Shown here: positions 6,225 to 15,100 of the stretch, piece after piece
Position numbering within the stretch: the first letter of the stretch is position 1
Layout: each line of letters begins with the position of its first letter
IMG/VR virus record: IMGVR_UViG_3300043425_001171
Span: 1 to 44,048 of that record
Origin: a virus
DNA length: 44,048 nt
Strand: one strand, 5' to 3'
Notes under the pieces: generated by a model
Told to the model about the DNA's origin: nothing
The model's database searches: none
Seen by the model: the letters and a program-made list of their open reading frames with translations, nothing else
Made by a program: the position numbers and the translations under genes

Positions 6225-6678
6225 CCGGTACGTGCAGCACGTGACGCTGGACACCGGCGACGTGCGCCGCTCGCCGCGGTCGGAGGTCCGCGACGACATC
6301 GTCGAGATGCTCGACGGCTGGATCGGCCGCATGCTGGCAGGCGAGACTGTCCAGGCCGGCGACGTCGGAATCGCGCTGACCGCGCAGTCCCGCGGCCGGT
6401 GCCTGCTGATCGAGGTCGCCGACTCCCGATCGCTCGACCCGCTGGCGACGATTGGCGTCGGCACGCATTCGCGCTGCGGCTCGCCGCTCTGGCGCGAGCT
6501 CCACGCCGACGCGCGCGGCACGGCGACCTCGCCAGATCGTCCGCCGCCCGAGCCGTGGGTCGCGGCTCGCCTGCGGCCGGACCTGCAGCAGCACCTCGGC
6601 GTGGCGGAGATCCTCGGAGACCTTGAGCGGTGCCTCGCGTGGGCGTGGATCGAGCGGCGGCCCCCCGGACGCGAATAG
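6217..6678 (+). CDS. Conserved hypothetical phage protein (153 aa)
   Basis: This 153-residue protein has a GTG start, overlaps the HTH gene and closes the cassette. Visible features are DRYVQHVTLDTGD at the start, a central beta-rich part (GIALTAQSRGRCLLIEVAD), GVGTHSRCGSPLWRELH, and the C-terminal LGDLERCLAWAWIE. I recall similar uncharacterised proteins in prophages of GC-rich Gammaproteobacteria and Betaproteobacteria, but I know no function for them. Its link to an XRE regulator makes an accessory role such as host modification or exclusion possible. Confidence 0.7.
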   Translation: MGDRYVQHVTLDTGDVRRSPRSEVRDDIVEMLDGWIGRMLAGETVQAGDVGIALTAQSRGRCLLIEVADSRSLDPLATIGVGTHSRCGSPLWRELHADARGTATSPDRPPPEPWVAARLRPDLQQHLGVAEILGDLERCLAWAWIERRPPGRE

Positions 6679-6773
6679 CGGCCCCAGGATCGATCGGCTC
6701 CTCGCGCCGCTACCCTCGCCCATCCAGCCGCCCGCCGCGCGCGTGGCGCCCCGCGTCGCAAGCCCCAGCCACG

Positions 6774-6806
6774 AGAAAAGCCCGCCCCGGTGACCCGAGG
6801 CGGGCA
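6774..6806 (-). terminator. Rho-independent terminator of the late (leftward) operon
   Basis: GCCCGCC (6780-6786) pairs with GGCGGGC (6799-6805) across a 12-nt loop. On the minus strand the stem is followed by TTTT (plus AAAA 6776-6779). It lies about 70 bp after the last lysis-region gene and marks the end of the 26-kb late operon. The region 6679-6876 holds no other feature I can support. Confidence 0.8.
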
Positions 6807-6876
6807 ACCCGCGCAGACACGAGCGCCTCCAGCCCGATTCGGACGGCGGCGCATCTCCAGGACATCCCGGAGCCGG

Positions 6877-7038
6877 TCAGGCGTCGCGCGATGGCGCGAT
6901 GCCCAGGATCCTGATCGCGAGCGGCAGCGGCGTGCCGAGCGCCCGCAGCAGCAGCGCGGCGGCCTGCGTACCGCGTTCGCGGCGCACACGTCGGGCGGCT
7001 TGGCAAACCTGCCAGCCGATGCCGTGGTGGGTGCTCAT
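6877..7038 (-). CDS. Small basic hypothetical protein (53 aa), last late gene
   Basis: The frame starts at the ATGA overlap with the holin-like gene and gives 53 residues (MSTHHGIGWQVCQAARRVRRERGTQAAALLLRALGTPLPLAIRILGIAPSRDA). It has a basic N-terminal half and a hydrophobic C-terminal half (AALLLRALGTPLPLAIRILGI) that could be membrane associated. It is the last gene before the late terminator. Function is unknown. An accessory lysis peptide is possible from its position. Confidence 0.5.
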   Translation of the reverse strand: MSTHHGIGWQVCQAARRVRRERGTQAAALLLRALGTPLPLAIRILGIAPSRDA

Positions 7039-7472
7039 GCGCCCGGCGTCGGGCGCGGAGGCACCATCGGGGTGTTGCCGGGCTGGCCGGCCGGGCGCAT
7101 CGCCAGCACCATCCTCTCGCCGAAGATGAACCCGAACGGAAACGTGGCGACCTGCACGCCGAGGTCGACGAACTGAGCGTCCCCGGTCAGGCCCCCGGTG
7201 AGCGCCATGGTCGCGCCGATCAGGATCAGAACGCCGGCCGCCACGTACCGGAACGCCGCGCGCAGGTCGACGACCCACTGCGACGGCGTACCGCCGGGCT
7301 GGTCGAGGCCCGCCAGCGCTTTCAGCCGCTCGATCGTCGCCTGCTCGAGCTTTAGTTGGTCGTCGACGCTCAACCCGCCCAGCCGGCGCGCGATGCCGCC
7401 GCCGATGGTCTTGACCAGGTCAGTCAGGATCGGGATACCGGCAGCGATGACCGTGGTGGTGATCGGATCCAT
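7035..7472 (-). CDS. Putative holin (3TM-holin-like membrane protein)
   Basis: This 145-residue protein starts with a hydrophobic helix (TTVIAAGIPILTDLVKTIGG). An amphipathic charged region follows (LSVDDQLKLEQATIERLKALAG), then two hydrophobic segments (AAFRYVAAGVLILIGATMALTGG and VQVATFPFGFIFGERMVLAM). The layout, with a short soluble helix and a W-x-x-x-x-R-A turn before the second membrane helix, resembles the phage 3TM holin family that permeabilises the inner membrane. It directly follows the endolysin gene, overlapping its stop. A structural membrane protein cannot be excluded. Confidence 0.65.
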   Translation of the reverse strand: MDPITTTVIAAGIPILTDLVKTIGGGIARRLGGLSVDDQLKLEQATIERLKALAGLDQPGGTPSQWVVDLRAAFRYVAAGVLILIGATMALTGGLTGDAQFVDLGVQVATFPFGFIFGERMVLAMRPAGQPGNTPMVPPRPTPGA

Positions 7473-7921
7473 CAGACCAGCCCCTGCTCATAGTAGACGC
7501 CCACCGGCCCGCGGATCGCGGTGAGCAGCTCGCCGTGTGGCTGCGTGCCGACCGGCGCGATCGCGACGTGGCACCAGGCGCGGAACTCGTGGATCACCTG
7601 GTGGTAGGGCAGCCCCATCGCCTTGATCTGCAGGCAGACCTCGAGCGGCGTCAGGCCCGGCACGATGATGTCCGCCGCGCGGCCGCTCATGTGCGCGGAC
7701 GCCAGTGCGCCGCCGACAGCCGCATTCACCGACGCGCTACGGTAGCCGGACGACACCACCACCGGCCGCCCGAGCCGGTCGCGCAGCGGCTGCAGGATCG
7801 TCTGAGCGAGTCGGCGCAGCTCGGCGACGACGGCGGCCGGCGGGGCGTTCGACAGGCCAAGCCGCGCCGCGGTCTGCGACGCGACCAGCTCGTCGAGCGT
7901 GAAGTTTCGCGACAGGTCCAT
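7472..7921 (-). CDS. Endolysin, M15-type peptidase
   Basis: This 149-residue D-alanyl-D-alanine carboxypeptidase-like endolysin cuts peptidoglycan cross-links. Visible are FTLDELVASQTAARLGLSN, the family motif VSSGYRSASVNAAVGGALASAHMSGRAADI (zinc His and Asp in SxHxxGRAAD), and the late WCHVAIAP carrying the third zinc His. The ATG at 7921 was chosen because the family begins with this short leader (MDLSRNFTLDEL), although the frame is open to 7999. The gene lies between a coiled-coil membrane protein and the holin. Confidence 0.9.
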   Translation of the reverse strand: MDLSRNFTLDELVASQTAARLGLSNAPPAAVVAELRRLAQTILQPLRDRLGRPVVVSSGYRSASVNAAVGGALASAHMSGRAADIIVPGLTPLEVCLQIKAMGLPYHQVIHEFRAWCHVAIAPVGTQPHGELLTAIRGPVGVYYEQGLV

Positions 7922-7923
7922 GG

Positions 7924-8178
7924 TCACTGCCAGTGCAGGTGCCTGCCGGCCCAGACCGCGATGGCGCCGACCACCGCGGTCGCGATGCTGCCCAGCCACA
8001 GCACGACGCGCAGGCCGCCCTGCGCCTCGGACAGGCGGCTCTCGATCGCCGCCAGCTGCCGCGTCTGCGCCTCGGCCTGCGACTCCAGCCGCGTCACTGC
8101 GCGCGCCATCGCCTCGACCGTCGCCTCGAGCCGCGCAATCGCGGCAGCCTGTTCACGCTCGTCCATACCCTGCCCCAT
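7924..8178 (-). CDS. XhlA-like coiled-coil membrane protein (84 aa)
   Basis: Residues 8-55 form a heptad-rich coiled coil (IARLEATVEAMARAVTRLESQAEAQTRQLAAIESRLSEAQ). A single membrane helix follows (VVLWLGSIATAVVGAIAVWAG) with a short basic tail. The arrangement resembles XhlA-type lysis-associated proteins. The frame is open further upstream, but ATG 8178 follows the previous stop by 2 nt, and ATG 8166 is also possible. In the lysis cassette it may assist the holin or act in spanin-like disruption. Confidence 0.65.
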   Translation of the reverse strand: MGQGMDEREQAAAIARLEATVEAMARAVTRLESQAEAQTRQLAAIESRLSEAQGGLRVVLWLGSIATAVVGAIAVWAGRHLHWQ

Positions 8179-8180
8179 GG

Positions 8181-8549
8181 TCAGAATCCGATCCGTACAC
8201 CGATCCCTGCGTTGTGGGCCACGTAGAACAGCCCGACGGTCACCCACGTCCCGAGGATCTGCCGCCGGTAGTCCGGCAGCGCGTACGCGAGCAGCGACAC
8301 CGTGAGCCCGACCCCGAAAAACCAGGCGTTCACGTCGCCGCGCGATGGGTGCCGGCCGAGCACGGGATTCGTCTCGTACATGCCCGGGGTGTCGATGATC
8401 CGCAGGGTCTGCGACCAGTCGGCCGCGTGCAGCACGAGCGCCGCGCCGAGCAGCGCTCGGTCCGTCGCCGTCCAGTCCTGCGCGCGGGCCCCAGAAACGA
8501 GAAGGGCCGCAACCGCGGCCCCGATGAGGTAGCGGACGGCGGCTTGCAT
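8181..8549 (-). CDS. Membrane protein of the lysis region (122 aa)
   Basis: The ATG at 8549 overlaps the tail-fibre stop (ATGA). The product starts with a signal-like segment (VRYLIGAAVAALLVSGARAQDW), has two or three further hydrophobic stretches (LLGAALVLHAADWSQTL, WFFGVGLTVSLLAYALPD, ILGTWVTVGLFYVAHNAGIGV) and carries TNPVLGRHPS between them. I have seen similar small membrane proteins in phages of GC-rich Proteobacteria but know no assigned function. It could be exported, since the leader ends in an ARA-Q cleavage-like site. Confidence 0.65.
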   Translation of the reverse strand: MQAAVRYLIGAAVAALLVSGARAQDWTATDRALLGAALVLHAADWSQTLRIIDTPGMYETNPVLGRHPSRGDVNAWFFGVGLTVSLLAYALPDYRRQILGTWVTVGLFYVAHNAGIGVRIGF

Positions 8550-11071
8550 CACCGGCCCTTCAGCCACTGCGTCCACGGCGAGACGACTGCCGCAGCTCCA
8601 GCCGCAGCGATCCGGATCGACAGCTGCGTCGCCGTGCTGCCGTAGCTGTTCGCGGCCTGCACGGTGACCGGGTAGCCGCCCGCGACGGTCGGTGTGCCGG
8701 CGATGTAGGCGTATCGCGGGTCGGCGAAGTAGGTGGGCGCGGCCGATAGCTCGAGCTGCCAGCCGCCGATGTCGAATGTCGCATCGATGGCGCCGCTCAT
8801 GCCCTCTATCGAGAGCAGAAGCCGTACTCCAGCCGTACTCGTCGTCGTGGTGACGGCCCCTGACACCGTGATCGCGCCGGACGGAGCGCCAGCGAATAAG
8901 CCGACGCGCGTGCCTCGCAGATAACCTCCGCTGCTGTTCCACTCCTCGATGTAGACCGAGTAAAAAGCCGACGGCATCGTCCCGGAGACCGGCTCAATGG
9001 TCACCTGGCCCGACCACGTCTGCCCGGGGGTGGCCGGCGCGACGATGTGCGCCGCGTCGACTGCGTCTGGCCGGAAGACGAAGTAGTCCGGACTGGGCGT
9101 GCCCTGCAAGCGGAACCGCGCTGCATCGATCGATCCGATCGCCTGCCCACCCGTGAACGTCAGGCTGAGCCCTGCGTTCGCCTCGTAGTACCAGTGCGTC
9201 GGCAGCACGCCGCCAGATCCGATTACGCCATTGGTGCCGCCGATTCCGGCCGGATTGCGGATCTTGTTTTTCGTGACCGGCGAGACGAGCGACAGCCCCG
9301 GCGGCAGCGAGCCCGCCGTGATCGACGCCGTGATCGGCTGCGCGCCCGTCACGACGATCGGGCGCGCGTAGGCTGTGCCGACGGTGCCGTCGGCCAGCGA
9401 GGTCGACGTGATCGCCGGCACGTTGCCCACGGCCCCCACCACGATCGTCAGCGCGCGGTCGAATGTGAGGCCGGTCGGGCCCGTGGCGCGGACCGTGAAC
9501 GTCGACGACCCGAGCGCCGTAGGCGTGCCGGAGATCACGCCGCTCGCGGTCGCGAGCGTCAGCCCCGCGGGCAACGTGCCGGCCTGCAGCGCGAAGGTGA
9601 TCGGCCCGGTGCCGGTGTACGCGAGCGCCTGCAGGTATGCGACGTTCTGTTCGGCATTCGGCAACGCGGTCGTCGTGATGCTCGGGGCCGTGACCGCAGC
9701 GCCCACCCCGATGACGACCGACACGTCCGCGGAGCCGGCCGCGTTCGTCGCGCGCACCACGACCGTCGCCGTCGTGGGCGAGCCGGTCGGCGTGCCGGTG
9801 ATGGCGCCCGTGCTGCTCGACACCGACGCCCACGCTGGGCCGCTCACCAGCGAGAACGTCGTGGTGTTCGACCCGGAGGCGAGCGTCGGAGTGAACGCGA
9901 ACGCGACGCCGACCGCCGCCGACTGCGTGCCGGGCGTCACCCAGACCGGCACGGTGATCGCCGAGGCGCCGATCGCGGTGAATGCCAGCGCGCCGGTCGT
10001 CGGGTCGGTGATCGCGTCCCACGCCAGATAGGACGGCAGCCACGACGGCGGCGGCACGACCGGCGGGGTGCCGCCGTCGACGTTGGTCGGGCGCGCGGTG
10101 ACGGCACGGCCGCCCGCGGCATTGACCGCGGCGATGGCATCGGTCCACGACCAGCGCATACCGGACCCAGGCTGCGGATCGGGGTCCCAGGCGATGAAGT
10201 GGCAGCCCAGCTCGTCGACCGCCCACCGCAGATGCTCGGCCGGCGACTCGATCGAGTCGTAGTCCGGCCATTCGTACTGCATCGCGTAGGCCGCGACGCC
10301 CTGGTAGCCGGGCCGCGTCGACGCCGTCGGCGAGTTGAACATGAACGAGCCGAAATTCGTCTGCAGCGTCGCGTAGTCGCCGTCCTTGCGCAAGTCGGTC
10401 GGACCGATGACGACCTTGCGCGTGCCGAGCGCGAGCTGGTCGAGCACTGGCTTGTCCTGCGTGTAGTCCGGCGGCCAGACCGTCGACCAGCCGGTATTGA
10501 TGTGCACCATGCAATCGCCCGCGTACGCATTCAGCCGGTCGGCCACGTCGCGCCACAGCAGGTCGAGCGCTGCGGCGGTGAATCCGGGCTGGATCCAGTC
10601 GCCCTGCACGCGGTACTCCTCGGTCGAGATCAGGACGAACTCGGGGTTGGCCGCGCAGTACGTCGCGGCGGCCTGGCACCAGTTGAGGAACGCCGACTTA
10701 GGCGAGGCCTCCCAGATCCGCGGCGCCCAGATGTTCTGTCCGCCGTCCGTCGACGTGTAGTCCCAGCCGTTTGTAGAGACGTAGGTCGGAAACGGTCGCG
10801 GGCGCGTGAAGCCGGTGAACGATCGTTCATAGAGCCGCAGCCAGATTTTCTTGCCGTCGGCTTGCGCGGCCGAGCGGATCGCGTTGAGCGCCGACGTCAG
10901 CGTCGAGTAGTCGCCGAGCGCGCCCTCCGTCTGGCCCCACCAGATCGAGACCTGATAGCCGACGAAATTCGGGTTGCTCGCAACGAGCGGGCGCTTCGAC
11001 GCGGCGATGCCCGAGCGATTGACCGCGTCCGTGCACTGCATGTAATGGCCGGGAAACCATCGTTTCGGCAT
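8549..11071 (-). CDS. Tail fibre / receptor-binding protein with TIM-barrel-like and Ig-like domains
   Basis: This 840-residue protein shows several parts. Residues 1-310 resemble a glycoside-hydrolase-like barrel (FVGYQVSIWWGQTEGALGDY, ISTEEYRVQGDW, FIAWDPDPQ). Ig-like repeats of the putative-Ig type follow, at about 376-456 and 462-546, each ending in GxIxGTPT and a VxxRAT strand. A third begins at about 552 (SLPPGLSLVSP). It is broken by about 190 residues of carbohydrate-binding-like sequence (NKIRNPAG..LPTHWYYEANAG) and resumes at about 788 (YIAGTPTVAGGYPVTVQA). The gene is last in the tail set, just before lysis, the usual place for adhesion fibres. Enzymatic activity is not demonstrated; the barrel may only bind sugar. 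Confidence 0.8.
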   Translation of the reverse strand: MPKRWFPGHYMQCTDAVNRSGIAASKRPLVASNPNFVGYQVSIWWGQTEGALGDYSTLTSALNAIRSAAQADGKKIWLRLYERSFTGFTRPRPFPTYVSTNGWDYTSTDGGQNIWAPRIWEASPKSAFLNWCQAAATYCAANPEFVLISTEEYRVQGDWIQPGFTAAALDLLWRDVADRLNAYAGDCMVHINTGWSTVWPPDYTQDKPVLDQLALGTRKVVIGPTDLRKDGDYATLQTNFGSFMFNSPTASTRPGYQGVAAYAMQYEWPDYDSIESPAEHLRWAVDELGCHFIAWDPDPQPGSGMRWSWTDAIAAVNAAGGRAVTARPTNVDGGTPPVVPPPSWLPSYLAWDAITDPTTGALAFTAIGASAITVPVWVTPGTQSAAVGVAFAFTPTLASGSNTTTFSLVSGPAWASVSSSTGAITGTPTGSPTTATVVVRATNAAGSADVSVVIGVGAAVTAPSITTTALPNAEQNVAYLQALAYTGTGPITFALQAGTLPAGLTLATASGVISGTPTALGSSTFTVRATGPTGLTFDRALTIVVGAVGNVPAITSTSLADGTVGTAYARPIVVTGAQPITASITAGSLPPGLSLVSPVTKNKIRNPAGIGGTNGVIGSGGVLPTHWYYEANAGLSLTFTGGQAIGSIDAARFRLQGTPSPDYFVFRPDAVDAAHIVAPATPGQTWSGQVTIEPVSGTMPSAFYSVYIEEWNSSGGYLRGTRVGLFAGAPSGAITVSGAVTTTTSTAGVRLLLSIEGMSGAIDATFDIGGWQLELSAAPTYFADPRYAYIAGTPTVAGGYPVTVQAANSYGSTATQLSIRIAAAGAAAVVSPWTQWLKGR

Positions 11072-11080
11072 GGCGCTACC

Positions 11081-12115
11081 TCAGACCACCGCGCCCACGC
11101 CAGGGCCCGCGCGCAGGCCCGTCGACGGCCGCAGCACCATGATCGTCACCGTGTCCGCGAGCAGCGCGGCCGGATCCGCGGGGAGCTTCAGCAGGTTCCG
11201 CGTCGCATCGCCGGGCTTGACGGTGATGGTGGGCGAGGCGATCACGTACCGTTCCGGCAGCGCGGAGTACCAGGCGACGTTTCGCCACACGTAGACCTCG
11301 AGGTTCGTCACCGACGTCGGGAACTGCGCGGCCGGGAGCTCGGCCTGGTACTGGTAGCTCGTCGTGGACTTGCCCTTGACCACGATCAACGCCGCGGCCT
11401 GTCCGGCGCCGCCTGCGCCGGAGTTGTTGTGCGGCATCGTCACCGACTGGCCGGCGGTGGTGCCGGTCAGAGCCCGATACGCGGTCTCGAAGCCGACCAG
11501 CCCCGCGCCGCTGCCGTTCGCAACGTTCCCGCCGCCCGCAGGCGACGTCGTCGTGGGCTCCGTCCACGTGCCGCCGGTCGTCGGCGTGCCTGGCGCGCCG
11601 TACCAGCCGCCGGAGACACCGACGAGCAGGTTCGTATCCTGCGCCAGCGTCGGCGTCGTGGCCGGCGTCGTCGACGTCGCGCCGGAACCGGACGTGCCGA
11701 ATCGCACGACATCCAGCACGCCGGTCGTCGGCACGTTGCCGAGCTCGTACGCGACGCCGGTGAATCGGATGTTCGCCGACGCAGCGACGTAGCTGCTTCC
11801 GTTCCACTTGAGGAACGGCACGGAGAACGTCGGCGAGGCGCCGGCCGACAGGTTCTGCGCGATGCTCACCACCACGTTCGGCGTGTAATCGCCGGGCGTC
11901 GCGTCTCGCGCGCTGCTCGGCGTGCTCCACGTGACCCCGCCGGTCGGCGTGCCGAGGAACAGCGTCTGCGACGTGCTCGAATCGACGGCCGCGCCCACGA
12001 GCAGGATCGCAGAGCCTGCCGTGAGGTTCGCCGTCATCGCGAACGTGATCGGGCCGGCGCCGCTCGCCTGCTGGATGGCGCGCGCCTGCAGTACGGTCGG
12101 AGTGCTGAACGGCAT
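11081..12115 (-). CDS. Tail-associated structural protein (344 aa)
   Basis: This protein is rich in Ser, Thr, Gly and Ala (VGAAVDSSTSQTLFLGTPTGGVTWSTPSSARDATPGDYTPNVVV). Its beta-strand pattern resembles fibre or appendage proteins, and a C-terminal segment reads NLEVYVWRNVAWYSALPERYVIASPTITVKPGD. It lies 3 nt after the tail hub gene and 9 nt before the fibre gene, so it is probably a tail-tip or fibre-attachment subunit. I do not recognise a named family. Confidence 0.6.
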   Translation of the reverse strand: MPFSTPTVLQARAIQQASGAGPITFAMTANLTAGSAILLVGAAVDSSTSQTLFLGTPTGGVTWSTPSSARDATPGDYTPNVVVSIAQNLSAGASPTFSVPFLKWNGSSYVAASANIRFTGVAYELGNVPTTGVLDVVRFGTSGSGATSTTPATTPTLAQDTNLLVGVSGGWYGAPGTPTTGGTWTEPTTTSPAGGGNVANGSGAGLVGFETAYRALTGTTAGQSVTMPHNNSGAGGAGQAAALIVVKGKSTTSYQYQAELPAAQFPTSVTNLEVYVWRNVAWYSALPERYVIASPTITVKPGDATRNLLKLPADPAALLADTVTIMVLRPSTGLRAGPGVGAVV

Positions 12116-12118
12116 GGG

Positions 12119-15100
12119 TTACCTCAAGACGGTCTTCAGGGCGTCGACCGTGACGGCCGTGTTCGCGAGCCGCGTGATCTGCCACTGCGACGCAACGGGC
12201 AGAAGCACACCGTTGGCCGCGCTGTAGAGCTGCAGGCCGAGCGTGAACGTCCGCGCGACGCCCGCGACGTGCGCGTACTCGATCGCAAATGACGCGGCGC
12301 CCTGCAAGTCGACGTTGACGAGCGGCGGCTCCGACGCGTAGTGCAGGTCGAACAGCGTGCCGGCGTAGGCCACCGATCCATCGCGAGAATCGGTCAGCGT
12401 CCAGATCGCCGAGAGGTCGCGCAGCGTGAGCGGCTCGACGACAGACACCAGCCGCCGCACGACCACGCCGCCGTTGATCTGCACGCGCAGGACGGCGCCT
12501 TGCGGTATGTCGGCGCTTGCGGGGATCGTGACGGTCGGCAGCTGGTCGCCGAACTGGTAGCCGTTCGGGCCGATCCAGTTGATCGTCTGGGCCACCGGGA
12601 ACGCGCTGCGGTAGACCGCGGTCACCGCGTCGTTCGCGATCAGCTGCGTGCCGACGACATTCGAGCCGCCGGGCGCCCACGGCGGATAGTCCGTCGTGCC
12701 ATCGGGCAGCGTGCCGAGGAATGGCTTCGAGGCGGCCACCGCCTTGATCGGCACGCCGAGCATGTTCCCAGCCGCGACGATTCCGAGCTGGCACGTCGTC
12801 GCGCCTGCAGGCCATGTCGCGATGACGCCCGAGACCGAGTACGCGGCCGGGTCGGCGAACATCGCCGCGAATGCGCCCAGCGTCCCCGGCACCACATTGC
12901 CGTTGACGGTCGCCACCCGCGCCCCCGAGCCGTCGTAGAACGCGAGCGAGACGAACGCGTCGATGCCGTACGGCACGAGGCCGACGTAGCCGACCACGCG
13001 GCTGCCGGGCTCACCGCTCACATGCCGCGACACGACCCCGCCGCCCTTGCCGTTGCCGACCGACGCGTCGTACACCATGATCGTCGCGCTCGACGGCGAT
13101 CCGGCGATGCCGAATGGCGCTTCGGCCGGGCGCCGCGCGAACGCCACGGCGGAGGCCGGCACGTTGACCTCGAACGTCGTCCAGCCGGCGGTGTTCAGCT
13201 CCCACGTCGTGTTCGTGAGGAGGTTCGCCGAGAGGGCCGGCGCCTGGCCGGTGTACGCCGGCAGCGCCGCGTCGACCCGGTACTGCTGCACGATCCACGG
13301 CGCCGAGCGCGCGCCGATGCCGTTGACCGCGACGCCAACGATCTGCAGCACGTCGCCGCCAGAGATGCCCTCGATGTCGATCGCGGTCTCGCCCGGCCGT
13401 GCGGTGAGCGTGCGATAGCCGGTCTCCGTGTGGCGCTTCCAGCGGATCTCGACGTACTCGCCCGCGCTGCTGCGGGCCGGCCACGAGATCCGGGCATATG
13501 GGATCTGCGAGCCGTCGCCGAGCACCTTGATGGTCGCGGGCGCGGTCGCCGTGCAAGTCACCGCCAGCACCGGCGATGCGACATCGGTCGGGCTCGGGAG
13601 CAGCGTATTCGGCGCCGGGTCGAGGAATGCGACCTCGGTGTACGACCAGTCGTCGTAGCAGGTCGCGTCGGTCTCCTGCAGCACGAGCTCGACCGAGCCC
13701 GGGAACTGGTGGCGCCACGAGACGACCTCGAATGGCTTGGCCGACAGGCCCATGCGCGCGAGCGTGACCGTGACCACGTTGCCGACCTGCAGCGGAAGAG
13801 CCTTCAGCTTCCAGGCGGCTGTGATCCGCGCGCCCTGCCGAGCGCGCCGCATGATCTGCTTCGCGATGCGATTCGCCGCGCGGTAGTCCGTGACGTACGG
13901 CAGGTCGATCCGGCGCTCGATCCTCTCGCCGTTGTCCTCGGCGATGTAGGCCGAGGACTCGTACGGCGTGTAGTCGGTGCGCGTGTAGAGCGCCACGCCG
14001 CCCACGGCGCGCGCGTCGCGGAAGATTCCGAGGACCGTGTTGAATCTGTCCTCGCGCGAGATCTCGCCCTGGTACTGGTAGCCGCCGGCGAGGTCGGCGT
14101 CCGACAGCGTGATCGACACAGGCGTGCGGTACGCGCCGGCGAGGACGACGAACTTGCCGGCCGACCAGGTGATCGTCCCGCCGCCCGCGAGCGCCATGTC
14201 CTGCAGCACCTCGACAGGGTCGGTCGTCGACTCGACGGGGCCGTTGATCGTGTAGCGCTTGAGCGAGCCGGTGTCGACCGTGACGAGCTGGTCCGCGATG
14301 TTCGCGCTCGCGATGATGGCCGTGTCGTCGATCTCGCTGTCGGTGCAGCTGGACGCGGACTTGAGGTAGTCGCGGATGCAGAGCGCCCAGTTGTCGGACC
14401 ACGCCGTGGTCGACGTGCGCGGGTCGAACACGCGCGCGCCGCGCATGAGCGCGTAGACCGTCGGGATGCCGTTGGCTGCGGTCGTCTCGTCCCACTCGAG
14501 CGTGACGATCGCGTACGTCTGGCCGTCGAGTCTGCAGGCCGACGTCCACTCGCCGCCCGAGTCCGAGATCAGCGTGGCGTCTGCGGTCTGCGGCACGGCG
14601 CCGAGGTACGTGCGCACCCGCGCGAGCGGCCGGCCGATGTCGACCACGTAGTCGACGACCAGATACGGCCCGAGCGCGCTGACGTCGCTCGTGAGCGTGA
14701 TCAACGTCTTGCCGGCGGATACGGACGTCGTGTAGTCGGTGCCGTGGACGAGCACGGTCTCGCCGATGCCGATGGCCGGCGTCGTGACCGACAGGCCACT
14801 CAACAAAAAGGTCAGTCCGACCGGGGCGAACTGCTCGGTCTGCGGCTCGCGGAGAGACTTCCACCACGGCGAGCCCGACTGCACATAGCCCGAGCCGTCC
14901 AGCGTGCCGAGCGAGCGGTCATCGAAGTGGATCTCCTCGATCGCGTCGCACGGGTGGTCCGCGAACACGTAGACGAGGGACAGCAGCCGGTTCTCCGGGC
15001 CGTGCGTCGTCCAGTACCGCAGCACGCCCGGCACGCGGTCGCGGCCGTAGACGCGGCGGCGCGGGGATGTCGGCAGCGTCAGCGTCAGGTCGCGCTGCTG

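Noticed and set aside
8994-12815. Very long open frames on both strands across the tail genes (for example 9047-12292 plus strand)
   Set aside because: These are GC-rich shadows with Arg/Ala-dominated composition opposite well-recognised tail genes.
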